A stretch of DNA of 64,000 bases from Sulfitobacter sp. OXR-159 (GCF_034377145.1 NZ_CP139707.1:1621001-1685000); one strand, 5' to 3'; positions 43,782 to 52,011 are shown, counted from the stretch's first letter. Made by a program: numbers and translations. The notes: generated from the sequence alone by a model not told the origin.

Positions 43782-43820
43782 TGTATTGTCCTCCTAAATT
43801 GCCATTGTGTGCCTTCGTTT

Positions 43821-43839
43821 TATACCCATATGGGGTATA
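43821..43839. promoter_or_regulatory. CsoR operator
   Basis: TATACCC-ATATG-GGGTATA: perfect 7-base arms, and ACCCATATGGGGT is itself nearly palindromic. G/C-tract dyads like this are classic CsoR sites. It lies 39 bases from DUF305 and 40 bases before csoR, so one site can repress both. Confidence 0.85.
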
Positions 43840-43879
43840 TTTTTCGGTTGGCAACAAATCTCAATTGGAGCGACGCCTC

Positions 43880-44152
43880 ATGAAGGCTAACAAGGAAAAG
43901 ACGCTGGACCGCCTATCAAGGCTCGAAGGGCAAGTGCGCGGCATCGCTAAAATGGTGGAGGCCGACCGCTACTGCATGGACATCTTAGCACAGACTGCGG
44001 CCATCCGATCCGCCGTTCTGGGGGTCGAAAAGCTTGTGCTGGATAACCACGCCCAACATTGCGTCGAGGCTGCGATTGCCAGCGGCGACCCGGAAGAACA
44101 ACGCGCCAAGTTTGAAGAGTTGATTGGTCTTTTGCAAAAGGCGTCGAAGTAG
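43880..44152 (+). CDS. csoR: Copper-sensing repressor CsoR
   Basis: A 90-residue DUF156 repressor with the Cu(I) triad Cys32-His57-Cys61 (DRYCMDIL; LDNHAQHCVE), spaced as in Mycobacterium CsoR (C36-H61-C65). Cu(I) binding releases DNA. It opens MKANKEKTLDRLSRLEGQVR, the family start; the frame is open further upstream but lacks a better site. The operator at 43821-43839 lies between this gene and DUF305. A second DUF156 sensor at 22643-22903 differs in sequence and operator. Confidence 0.93.
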   Translation: MKANKEKTLDRLSRLEGQVRGIAKMVEADRYCMDILAQTAAIRSAVLGVEKLVLDNHAQHCVEAAIASGDPEEQRAKFEELIGLLQKASK

Positions 44153-44332
44153 GCGTTTCGAACCGAATGCCCATTGCGCTCTGGCACCGTAGCCAGCGCC
44201 TTTGGCCTCTTCTTTGGGTCGGAACGCCAATCCGCTGCCCCGCACTTTAGGCCGGTTTCCGCCAGAAAACCGCAATCCTTCCAGCGCTGGACACGTTGAC
44301 AGGCTCTGCGACTTACGACATTGCTAACCCCT
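44153..44332. other. Region upstream of the copper operon
   Basis: About 180 bases without a gene; a TTGACA at 44296-44301 could be a -35, with no strong -10 visible. Confidence 0.35.
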
Positions 44333-44713
44333 ATGCGTGCTCTGGCAAACATATCAGACCTCTGCCGCGCCCTTCTGGGTGTGGTTTTGGCCTGTGGTCT
44401 GTTGCTGCTTCCGCCCTCTTCGGTTCATGCCGAAAGCGGAATGCACGAAAGCGAGCAGGCGGCGCATCACGCGGGCCACCAGATGACCGCAGCGTCAGAA
44501 CTGCAACAGGATGTTGCCGCGCTACCTGATCTGACAGACATACCAGAAAGTTTCGAAGGCGAGCCTTGCTGTGGTGGCATCTGTCTGACGGCGGCGCTGA
44601 CCGCATCGCAGGACGCCAAGATAACGGCCGTGCGATCCGTTGAATATGCCAGCGTGTCGCATTCTGTCGCCTCTGGCCAGCCCACGGGCCAATTGCGCCC
44701 GCCTCAAGCCTGA
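44333..44713 (+). CDS. Secreted hypothetical protein of copper operon
   Basis: A 126-residue exported protein (signal about residues 12-34, LLGVVLACGLLLLPPSSVHA). The mature part has several His (ESEQAAHHAGHQM) and a Cys cluster EPCCGGICLTAAL. No domain name is certain; similar short proteins with CC-x2-x-C segments occur at the head of copper operons. Start chosen at ATG 44333 (MRALANISDLC); a TTG at 44321 is in frame. It begins the rightward copper operon. Confidence 0.65.
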   Translation: MRALANISDLCRALLGVVLACGLLLLPPSSVHAESGMHESEQAAHHAGHQMTAASELQQDVAALPDLTDIPESFEGEPCCGGICLTAALTASQDAKITAVRSVEYASVSHSVASGQPTGQLRPPQA

Positions 44714-44796
44714 GTTGATCCCGGCCCCCTGACGGCCTTTGCATCTGCGGCGTCTGGCTGCGGGTAAGATCACCTCATTCTCAGGCAAAAAAACCA

Positions 44797-45090
44797 ATGA
44801 AATTACCACTGATTGCAGGGGCGATGTCCCTGACCCTTGGGGCTTGCGCCTCGACGCTCCCCCCATTTCCAGACGTCACAGCCGCCTATGTGCAGCAGCC
44901 CACGCCTCTGCCCGAAGTCGCCGCGATGACCGCCGCCGACAACAGCACGCGCGGCAGTGCCACGACCGCCGAAGAGCAACCCTTTGCAGGCTACCGTCGT
45001 CGCGGCGTGGTGGAGCCGCTCGATTGGCGACGATTGAACGCTGAACAGGCACCTATGCAAGGGATGGATATGCAGGGGATGAACCACTGA
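44797..45090 (+). CDS. Small lipoprotein of copper operon
   Basis: A 97-residue protein with a lipobox LGAC at about residues 14-17 (MSLTLGACAS), so likely lipidated after signal cleavage. The rest is Pro/Ala/Thr-rich and ends Met/His-containing (APMQGMDMQGMNH), which may bind copper. Its stop overlaps the TolC-like gene start by one base, so the two are coupled. Confidence 0.75.
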   Translation: MKLPLIAGAMSLTLGACASTLPPFPDVTAAYVQQPTPLPEVAAMTAADNSTRGSATTAEEQPFAGYRRRGVVEPLDWRRLNAEQAPMQGMDMQGMNH

Positions 45091-46553
45091 TGCGTTGGAA
45101 ATTGAAAACCGCCGCAGTCATTACACCACTGATCTTGGGCGCCTGCACGGCAACGGACCTGCCGGTGAGTTTCTCGGCCCGTGATGCTGGCTTTGCCACT
45201 GTTGAAGCGCGCACCTCCAAGGCCATCGGCAAGCGCACCGTCTGGGCGCAGTCGCAGGCCGAGACCGTCGCCGCCTCCAAACAGGTCCGCGCCATGGTGC
45301 AGGGCAAGACGATTAGCGCCGAAACCGCGGTGCAGGTTGCGCTGTTGAACAACAAGGGGCTTCAGGCATCCTACGCGTAGATCGGTCTGTCGGCAGCGGA
45401 AGCATGGCAACAGTCCACGCCCGAGAACCCCGTCGTCTCCATCGGTCTTTTGGGCATCGGCGCACCTGAGGTCGGGCTCTACCGTGCTTTGGAAAGCATG
45501 ATCGCCGTTAACCTTCTGGACGCCCGCACCCGCAAACAGCGCATCGCCGCTGCCGAGGCCGAGTTCCAGCACGCGCAGATGCAAGCCGTCAGCGACACGC
45601 TGGCTCTGGCCAATGAAACGCGCGAGGCTTGGGTCAATGCGGTCGCGGCCTTTGAAACGGTCAGCTATCTGAAACGCGCGGCCGTCACCACCGATGCGGC
45701 GGCGGAACTGGCGCAGCAGCTGGGCAAGACCGGCGCGCTCAACAAAGCCGCGCAGGCCCGAGAGCAGGCGTTCAACGCCGAAATGGCGGGCCAATTGGCA
45801 CAGGCGCGGCTGGACGCGCAATTGGCCAAGGAGCAACTGACCCGGCTTATGGGCCTTTGGGGGCAGGACGTGGCCTATTACGTGCCCGATGCCCTGCCGC
45901 GTGTGCCGAACACGGTCAGCAGCCACCGGGGCATCGAACGGCTGGCACTGGCCAATCGGGTTGATCTGGAAGTCGCCCGGCTGGGGTTGGAGGCCACGGC
46001 CAAAGCCTATGGCCTGACCGATGCGACCCGTACCCTGACCGATCTCGAAGTCATCGCCGGGGCCGAAATCGAACGGGAGGAAGAGAACGGCGAGATTGAA
46101 ACCAACGTGTCACCGCAGGTCGAGTTTGAGTTCGTGATCCCAATCTTCGACAGCGGCAAAGCGCGGCTGCGCAAGGCCGAGCTTAGCTATCTGCAAGCGG
46201 CCAATGTGCTGGCCGAACGCGCGGTGAACGTCCGCTCCGAAGCACGTGCTGCGGCCACGGCCTACCGCTCAAGCCACCAGATTGCGCGGCACTATTCGGA
46301 CGTGGTGCTGCCGCTGCGGCGTACCATCGATGAGGAAGCGCTGCTCAGCAACAACGGCATGATCACCAGCACCTTCGACCTGCTGAATGACGCCCGCGAA
46401 AGGATCGGGAGCCAGCTTGAAGCGGCCAATGCCAAGCGTGAGTTCTGGCTGGCTTCGGCTGGTCTAACGGCTGCGATCTATGGCGGTGGCAGCGGCGGCG
46501 GTGGTGCCGGTGGAGAGACACAAATCGCCGCCGGTGGCGGCGCCGGACATTGA
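45090..46553 (+). pseudogene. TolC-family outer-membrane efflux protein, amber-interrupted
   Basis: One continuous frame encodes a TolC/CusC-like channel of about 487 residues. The lipoprotein start is MRWKLKTAAVITPLILGACT, and coiled-coil regions QVALLNNKGLQASYA, AAAEAEFQHAQMQAVSDTLA and AQQLGKTGALNKAAQAREQA are the usual repeats. An in-frame TAG at 45378-45380 falls where a Glu is expected (LQASYA-stop-IGLSAAEAWQQ). A single G to T change (GAG to TAG) explains it. Downstream there is no RBS-supported restart until ATG 45450. The gene is otherwise intact with a Gly-rich C-terminus. It is a recent pseudogene or needs amber suppression. Confidence 0.85.
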
Positions 46554-46570
46554 GACAAGGAAGCAACCAG

Positions 46571-47929
46571 ATGATGAACAGACGTCAACTGCTGGGGGCC
46601 GGTGCTGCGGGTGCAACGCTCGTGTCCTCCAAAGCATGGGGCCAGACCATGAACATGGGCCTGCCCGAAGCCGCGGTGATGGACAGTGCGCTGACCCAAT
46701 CGCCAACCCGCCCCACCAGCGGGCCGGATTACAATCCCGTGGTCACGCTCAACGGCTGGACCCTGCCGCACCGGATGAACAACGGTGTGAAAGAATTCCA
46801 TCTCGTCGCAGAACCGGTGGAGCGCGAACTGGCCGACGGGATGGTCGCACGGCTCTGGGGGTATAACGGCCAGTCCACCGGCCCCACCATTGAGGCGGTC
46901 GAGGGTGACCGGGTGCGCATCTACGTGACCAATCGCTTGCCCGAGCATACGACGGTGCATTGGCACGGGCTGATCCTGCCCTCGGGCATGGACGGCGTCG
47001 GCGGGCTCAGCCACCCCGGCATCCCGCCGGGCAAGACTTTTGTCTATGAGTTCGATCTGACCAAATCCGGCACCTTCATGTACCACCCGCATGGCGATGA
47101 GATGGTGCAGATGGCGATGGGCATGATGGGCATGTTCGTGGTTCACCCCAAGGATCCGGACTTTATGCGTGTTGATCGGGACTTCCTGATCATGCTCAAC
47201 GCCTTTGACATCGATCCGGGCACCTACATCCCGCGCATCATGACGATGACGGATTTCAACCTGTGGACTTGGAACAGCCGGATTTTCCCCGACATCGACC
47301 CGCTGGTCGTCAATCAGGGTGACAAGGTACGGGTCCGCGTGGGCAACCTCACGATGACCAACCACCCGATCCACATGCATGGCTATGACTTCAAGGTCAC
47401 CTGCACCGATGGCGGCTGGGTGCCGGAATCGGCGCAATGGCCCGAGGTCTCCATCGACATCCCTGTGGGCGCCATGCGCGCCTATGAGTTTGTGGCCGAC
47501 CATCTGGGCGACTGGGCAATCCATTGCCACAAGTCGCACCACACGATGAACGCCATGGGCCATGACGTGCCGACGCTCATTGGCACCAGCAGTTCCAACA
47601 TGACACGTCAGGTTCGCCGCGTGCAGCCCGAGTTCATGCCCATGGGCACGGCGGGCATGGCGGATATGGGCGAAATGTCGATGCCGCTGCCTAACAACAC
47701 CGTGTCGATGATGGCCGGTTGGGGGCCGCATGGCCCGCTGGAGATGGGCGGCATGTTCTCGGTCGTGAAGGTGCGCGAAGGCATCGACGCGGACGACTAC
47801 GAAGATCCCGGCTGGTATGAAAACCCTCCGGGCACCGAGGCGTATGAATGGACGGGCGAGCTGCCAGAGTTCGCGCAGAACCACAGCCCTAAAACCAAGA
47901 TCACGCCAAAACCAACCTCCAAGGGCTAA
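46571..47929 (+). CDS. Multicopper oxidase (CueO/CopA-like)
   Basis: A 452-residue periplasmic multicopper oxidase with a Tat-like signal (MMNRRQLLGAGAAGATLVSS). All four copper-ligand blocks are visible: HWHGLILPSGMDG, YHPHGDEM, HPIHMHGYDFKV and HCHKSHHTMNAM. Met-rich segments (MQMAMGMMGMFVV; MGTAGMADMGEMSMPLPN) resemble the substrate-copper sites of CueO. It oxidises Cu(I) to Cu(II) in the periplasm. ATG 46571 has AGGAAG upstream. It follows the TolC-like gene by 17 bases and precedes the cupredoxin-CusF gene. Confidence 0.94.
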   Translation: MMNRRQLLGAGAAGATLVSSKAWGQTMNMGLPEAAVMDSALTQSPTRPTSGPDYNPVVTLNGWTLPHRMNNGVKEFHLVAEPVERELADGMVARLWGYNGQSTGPTIEAVEGDRVRIYVTNRLPEHTTVHWHGLILPSGMDGVGGLSHPGIPPGKTFVYEFDLTKSGTFMYHPHGDEMVQMAMGMMGMFVVHPKDPDFMRVDRDFLIMLNAFDIDPGTYIPRIMTMTDFNLWTWNSRIFPDIDPLVVNQGDKVRVRVGNLTMTNHPIHMHGYDFKVTCTDGGWVPESAQWPEVSIDIPVGAMRAYEFVADHLGDWAIHCHKSHHTMNAMGHDVPTLIGTSSSNMTRQVRRVQPEFMPMGTAGMADMGEMSMPLPNNTVSMMAGWGPHGPLEMGGMFSVVKVREGIDADDYEDPGWYENPPGTEAYEWTGELPEFAQNHSPKTKITPKPTSKG

Positions 47930-47975
47930 GCGGCCCTTGGACCATAATGACCTCTAAAACCATACAGGAAACACC

Positions 47976-48710
47976 ATGAACAAACTTCTTCTTTCGACCG
48001 CCCTCAGCCTTCTCATCACCGCCCCCGCCTTTGCCGCGGGCACCCATGGCGGCGGTCATGACGATGACGGTCACGGCGACATGCACAAAGAGATGGCCAT
48101 CGGCATGCCTGGCAAGGCCGAAGCCGTGGACCGCACCATCGACGTGACCATGCGCGAAACCGACGACGGCGAGATGATTTTCGAGCCCGCCGCGTTCGAC
48201 ATCAAGGAAGGCGAGACCATCCGCTTTGCCGTCACCAACAAGGGCGAGATCGAGCATGAGTTCGTGATCGACACGATGGAAGGCAATGCCGAGCACAAGG
48301 AATCCATGGCCAAGATGGACATGGAGCATGATGACCCGAACTCGGTGCGTCTCGACTCCGGCATGGAGGGCGAGGTGATCTGGACCTTCGCCAACGAAGG
48401 TACGTTTGAATTCGCCTGCCTGATCCCCGGCCACTACGAATCCGGCATGCATGGCCCGATCACCGTCGCACAGTCCGATGACGCGCCAGAGGCGCCCGCG
48501 GTCTACTCCACCGGCAAGATCAAAAAGGTCGACGCCAAGGGCAAGAAGGTCACCATCATTCACGGCCCGCTTGAAAACCTCGACATGCCGTCGATGACCA
48601 TGGTGTTCAAAGCCGATGAAGCGTTGATCGCCAAAATGAAGGAAGGCCAGAACATCGAATTCGTGGCCGACCGTGTGAAAGGCAAGCTGACCGTCACAGC
48701 GATGAAGTAA
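47976..48710 (+). CDS. Cupredoxin-CusF fusion copper protein
   Basis: A 244-residue exported protein (signal ending APAFA). A His/Asp-rich leader (THGGGHDDDGHGDMHKEM) precedes a cupredoxin domain with type 1 ligands in EIEHEFVIDTM and FACLIPGHYESGMHG (Cys, His, Met). A short linker leads to a C-terminal CusF-like domain (STGKIKKVDAKGKKVTIIHG, with NLDMPSMTMVF, the W/M-type copper site). Two separate copper sites in one chain suggest a buffer or shuttle for Cu(I). It is followed by a strong terminator. Confidence 0.9.
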   Translation: MNKLLLSTALSLLITAPAFAAGTHGGGHDDDGHGDMHKEMAIGMPGKAEAVDRTIDVTMRETDDGEMIFEPAAFDIKEGETIRFAVTNKGEIEHEFVIDTMEGNAEHKESMAKMDMEHDDPNSVRLDSGMEGEVIWTFANEGTFEFACLIPGHYESGMHGPITVAQSDDAPEAPAVYSTGKIKKVDAKGKKVTIIHGPLENLDMPSMTMVFKADEALIAKMKEGQNIEFVADRVKGKLTVTAMK

Positions 48711-48718
48711 GCGCCGAC

Positions 48719-48748
48719 AGCAGGGCCGGCGAACGGGCTGGCCCTGCT
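48719..48748 (+). terminator. Intrinsic terminator of the copper operon
   Basis: 9-bp GC stem AGCAGGGCC/GGCCCTGCT with a 12-base loop, followed by CTTT. It starts 9 bases after the cupredoxin-CusF stop. Confidence 0.75.
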
Positions 48749-48779
48749 CTTTCCACCAAAATATAAGGCACTTCGAGCT

Positions 48780-49346
48780 ATGAAAACGCGTGGAACCATC
48801 GCCCTTTGGGCCATTGCAACACTACAGGCCATTGTGGCGATCTTCTTTACCGTCTGCTTCTTGTTGGACGCTATGGGAATGGAACCTGAGTTTCTGATCT
48901 GGCAGAGCCATGAGTATCAGCAAACGATCTTGGCCATCGGGTTGAACCTCGGCGTGGCGCTTGGCTGGATCGCCCTTAGAACAAGTCTGCAACGCGCCCG
49001 GCTCGCCGAAGAGAAGATGCGCCGATGCACCTCGGAGTTCTCACTGGTGATGTCGCAGCATTTCACCGATTGGCGTCTGACCCCCGCCGAGCGGGATGTC
49101 GCGGTGTTTTTGGTCAAGGGCCTGAGCACCCGCGACATTGCGGACCTGCGCGGCACCTCTGAAGGGACGATCAAGGCGCAGACAAACGCGATTTATCGCA
49201 AGGCTGCCGTCACCGGACGCACTCAGTTGCTCAGCACCTTTATTGAGGATCTGATGGATGACGCATGGGTGCCGGCGGACGCCCCGCAAACTGCGGCTGA
49301 GCGTTCGCATGTGGCTGCCCCCAGATTAACGGCCGCCCCGGCATAA
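48780..49346 (+). CDS. Membrane-anchored LuxR-type HTH protein
   Basis: A 188-residue protein with two membrane helices (about residues 7-29 and 45-64), a short linker and a GerE/LuxR-type HTH (LTPAERDVAVFLVKGLSTRD, then IADLRGTSEGTIKAQTNAIY). The RKAAVTGRTQLLSTF tail is typical of LuxR-like regulators. Sensor and HTH in one short protein, with no kinase or receiver domain, suggests membrane-signal control of nearby genes. It has its own start after the copper operon terminator. Ligand unknown. Confidence 0.85.
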   Translation: MKTRGTIALWAIATLQAIVAIFFTVCFLLDAMGMEPEFLIWQSHEYQQTILAIGLNLGVALGWIALRTSLQRARLAEEKMRRCTSEFSLVMSQHFTDWRLTPAERDVAVFLVKGLSTRDIADLRGTSEGTIKAQTNAIYRKAAVTGRTQLLSTFIEDLMDDAWVPADAPQTAAERSHVAAPRLTAAPA

Positions 49347-49389
49347 CCGCCTGAGGGGACGCCCTCGCAAGCAAAACAGGTAGCCCGTC

Positions 49390-49491
49390 ATGATCCAAGC
49401 AATGCTTCTATCCGTTTTGGTCGTCAGCATCTGCACGGCGATCCACTATCTCGTGGCCATCCGACCTGCAACGGTAGATATCGAACCTTAA
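49390..49491 (+). CDS. Possible 33-residue membrane peptide
   Basis: ATG frame MIQAMLLSVLVVSICTAIHY followed by LVAIRPATVDIEP, one hydrophobic helix. The upstream ribosome site is weak (AGG, 9 bases). It lies between the LuxR-type gene and the excisionase. Low support; could be chance. Confidence 0.3.
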   Translation: MIQAMLLSVLVVSICTAIHYLVAIRPATVDIEP

Positions 49492-49553
49492 TCACGCAAA
49501 TTATTGGGTTCACCACAAGAGACGCATCTCCTCAAAAATGAGGAGTCTCGCAC

Positions 49554-49895
49554 GTGTCTTTCGAATCGAAACCAACTGAATTTTCAAAATCTTACCGTCC
49601 AATTGCATACAGTGTTGATGAAATTGCAGAGATGCTCGACGTTCCGAAAAGCACGATCTATCGTGAGATCCGCGAAGGTCGCCTCATTGCGCGGCGCGTT
49701 GGTAAATTCTATCGTGTTCATGCCGATAGATTTGATGAGTATCTAAAAGGTCCCGACCCCGTAAGCCAGCCCGATTATATGAACGTCCAGATACCGGTGA
49801 GTGGGTTATCCGCGACGGGGGAAAAGATACAAGAACCGGACTTCGCGGCCCAAGCACGCGCCCGTCGGCAGAAGCGGCGCTCGCGAGATATCTGA
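49554..49895 (+). CDS. Excisionase-like HTH protein
   Basis: A 113-residue protein with a MerR/excisionase-type winged HTH (YSVDEIAEMLDVPKSTIYRE, then IREGRLIARRVGKFYRVHAD). GTG start with GAGGAG 9 bases upstream. Such proteins regulate integrase genes and direct excision. Its 3' part, from about 49739, overlaps the integrase frame (-1 relative), and this overlapped part may not be genuine coding sequence. It is the natural recombination directionality factor for the adjacent integrase. Confidence 0.8.
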   Translation: MSFESKPTEFSKSYRPIAYSVDEIAEMLDVPKSTIYREIREGRLIARRVGKFYRVHADRFDEYLKGPDPVSQPDYMNVQIPVSGLSATGEKIQEPDFAAQARARRQKRRSRDI

Positions 49896-50854
49896 CTGAG
49901 CGGGGCAGGGCGCCTGCTCCGGTCGATCCAGACCAGATACCAGTCAATGTCCTTGTCGGCGACTATGCTGCTGGCCGGGCTGATGAGATAGCAGATCCAG
50001 ATCGTCTCGATCATGCCGCCGAAGCACTGGTATCGTTTTGGACCGGTAAGACTGTCCAGGATGTTACAGAAGAAAACTGCAAAGCATATCTGAAACAGAG
50101 ACAAAAGATCGGCAGGAGTCGATCAACAGTCAGGCGCGAGCTTTCGACGATGAGGGCGGCCTTGAATTACAGCCGTTCGCGGTTGACGAAGGTCCCGGAC
50201 GTTTGGCTGCCAGCTGAGACAGAGCCGCGGCCGGATTGGCTCACAAGAGATGAGTTCGCCGCGGTGCTCTGGCATCTCTGGCGACAAAAGCGCACCAAGC
50301 ATGCTGCACGCTTGGCACTGTGCCAATTCTACACTGGATCGCGACCCCGCACTGTCAGCAACACGACGCGCGCGAAGCGTAGGGATGGACCTTGGCTTGA
50401 TCTCGATCAGGAAATTTGGTGGCGGCGCGGCGATGATGAACAAAGGACCCGCAAAGACAGAAAGCCTCATCGGATCCCTGCACGACTCATGGCTCACCTG
50501 AAGAGGTGGGATCGCCTCTTCGATTGGGATTACGTTGTTGAGCACACTCGATATCCAGGCCGACCTATCGGCGATATCGAGAAGGCACTCACAACAGCAT
50601 GCGAAAAGGCTGGCGTCCGTCGCATCACCCCTCACGGCATCAAACATACAGCTATAACCTTGTTCATAAGATCCGGCGGCAGCATTGAAGACGCTTCAGA
50701 ATACTTCAGCACCTCGCCGGACACGATACGGAAGACTTACTGGCATCACAGCCCGCATCACATGCAGAAACAAGCCGCGGCAATGGGGTCAGTCGGCCGC
50801 ACAGATACGCACAGAAACCCCTCGAAATCAGTGCAAATGGGTAAAGGAAACTGA
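49739..50854 (+). CDS. Tyrosine recombinase/integrase, start codon missing
   Basis: The frame is open from 49739 and reads RPRKPARLYERPDTGEWVIR, then DGGKDTRTGLRGPSTRPSAE and AALARYLTERGRAPAPVDPD: a credible integrase N-terminal arm-binding domain. Core-binding (ENCKAYLKQRQKIGRSRSTV) and catalytic (FYTGSRPRTV; TPHGIKHTAI; KTYWHH with Tyr nucleophile) domains follow. The HxxR motif reads HGIK. The first ATG in frame is at 50150, inside the core domain, and no ATG, GTG or TTG lies upstream. A -1 shift from the HTH gene at the AAAA run (49745-49748) would link the two. It could be broken or use frameshifting. Confidence 0.75.
   Translation, partial: VSKRSRPRKPARLYERPDTGEWVIRDGGKDTRTGLRGPSTRPSAEAALARYLTERGRAPAPVDPDQIPVNVLVGDYAAGRADEIADPDRLDHAAEALVSFWTGKTVQDVTEENCKAYLKQRQKIGRSRSTVRRELSTMRAALNYSRSRLTKVPDVWLPAETEPRPDWLTRDEFAAVLWHLWRQKRTKHAARLALCQFYTGSRPRTVSNTTRAKRRDGPWLDLDQEIWWRRGDDEQRTRKDRKPHRIPARLMAHLKRWDRLFDWDYVVEHTRYPGRPIGDIEKALTTACEKAGVRRITPHGIKHTAITLFIRSGGSIEDASEYFSTSPDTIRKTYWHHSPHHMQKQAAAMGSVGRTDTHRNPSKSVQMGKGN
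50799..50818. repeat. Tandem arm-type repeats, right end
   Basis: GCACAGATAC-GCACAGAAAC, period 10, matching the left pair at 16291-16311. It lies inside the integrase 3' end, 79-98 bases from the right core. Confidence 0.6.
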
Positions 50855-50896
50855 TAAAAAACTGAGCAATTTCAGTGCATTTAGCATCAGGCCTGC

Positions 50897-50944
50897 GCCC
50901 TCCTAAGGCAGAGGCCAGAGGTTCGAATCCTCTAGGGTCCGCCA
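50897..50944 (+). tRNA. attR core and 3' half of tRNA-Arg(CCT)
   Basis: GCCCTCC core (50897-50903), then loop TAA, 3' anticodon strand GGCAG, variable AGGCC, T-arm AGAGG-TTCGAAT-CCTCT, acceptor AGGGTCC, discriminator G and encoded CCA (to 50944). No 5' half lies upstream. It complements 16186-16221 exactly. Confidence 0.9.
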
Positions 50945-51228
50945 TAAAATCCAGTCATTTAGTCGATCCGACTGATCTGCGTTTCTGTTACGGGTGACGG
51001 TTTGCGCTAACATTTCCGACTGCGTTTCCTTGGATTGGGATGTTTTTCTCGCCAGCAGCGTGCAATCTCATGGAAAACGCTAGAGTGATTCTGGGACCGG
51101 CTATTTTACCCCGTCGTCCACATCCGGGAGCAGGAAAGCCGCGGCTCAATCGTTCGTTGCGTGGGCCGTTCAGGTGGCGCGGGACCTATAGCCCCGCGAG
51201 AGCCGGTGAAAGCCCGGATGCAACGCTC
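50945..51228. other. Gap between tRNA half and carnitine operon
   Basis: About 285 bases with no clear gene or terminator; this is chromosomal flank of the island, and operon 3' ends meet here. Confidence 0.4.
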
Positions 51229-52011
51229 TTAGCGCCCTTTCCAGACCGGGTCCCGCTTTTCAGCAAAGGCCCGCGCACCTTCGGCGTTATCCTCCGACCC
51301 ATAAAGCACATCGACAGTCTTTAGCTGGCGTTTGGTGACCCGGTTCATGCTGTCCTGAAAGTTGCTATCCTCAGCATCCCGCACGATTTCCTTGATTGCG
51401 GCATAGACCAGCGGCGGGCCCGAGGCCAAAAGGCGTGCCATATCCCAGGCCTGCGCCATCAGTTCATCTGCCGCATGAACGTGGTTCACAAACCCCCAGC
51501 GGTTGGCTTCTTCGGCGTCCAGCCAGCGGCCCGTGAGCAGCATCTCCATTGCGATATGATAGGGAATGCGCTTTGGCAATTTGATGGAGGCGGCATCAGC
51601 CACCGTGCCGGAGGTGATTTCGGGCAGCGCGAAACTGGCATGATCTGCTGCTAGGATAACGTCTGCAGACAGCGCCAGTTCAAGTCCGCCGCCACAGCAA
51701 ATCCCGTTTACCGCAGCGATCACCGGTTTGTTCATGTCGCGCAATTCTTGCAGGCCGCCAAAGCCGCCTACGCCGTAATCGCCATCCACCTCGTCGCCAT
51801 CCGCGGCGGCTTTCAAATCCCAACCGGGGCAGAAGAATTTCGGCCCCGCGCCTGTGATAATCGCAACCCGTAAATCAGGGTCGTCACGAAAGGCGGCAAA
51901 GGTTTCACCCAAGATCCGGCTGGTGTGGAGGTCAATGGCATTGGCCTTTGGGCGATCCAGAGTGATTTCGAGCACGGCACCCTCTCGGCGCGTTTTAACG
52001 GGGCTTGTCAT
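51229..52011 (-). CDS. Carnitinyl-CoA dehydratase-like enoyl-CoA hydratase
   Basis: A 260-residue crotonase-fold enzyme similar to CaiD. The oxyanion-hole motifs are ITGAGPKFFCPGWDLKAAAD and AVNGICCGGGLELALSADVI; the acidic catalytic position falls in FALPEITSGTVADAAS. It would hydrate crotonobetainyl-CoA to carnitinyl-CoA. The start overlaps the ligase stop by four bases. It is the last gene of the leftward carnitine operon and the closest to the island. Confidence 0.85.
   Translation of the reverse strand: MTSPVKTRREGAVLEITLDRPKANAIDLHTSRILGETFAAFRDDPDLRVAIITGAGPKFFCPGWDLKAAADGDEVDGDYGVGGFGGLQELRDMNKPVIAAVNGICCGGGLELALSADVILAADHASFALPEITSGTVADAASIKLPKRIPYHIAMEMLLTGRWLDAEEANRWGFVNHVHAADELMAQAWDMARLLASGPPLVYAAIKEIVRDAEDSNFQDSMNRVTKRQLKTVDVLYGSEDNAEGARAFAEKRDPVWKGR

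Noticed and set aside
46478..47884. A 468-codon minus-strand frame opposite the multicopper oxidase
   Set aside because: The oxidase on the plus strand has all copper motifs; the antisense frame is His/Arg-rich noise.
50706..50945. Minus-strand frame over the tRNA 3' half (starts MADPRGFEPLASALGG)
   Set aside because: Also a typical false protein from antisense of a tRNA end.
51040..51324. Plus-strand frame between the tRNA half and the carnitine operon
   Set aside because: Composition is not coding-like, it overlaps the hydratase gene end and no homologous motif was recognised.
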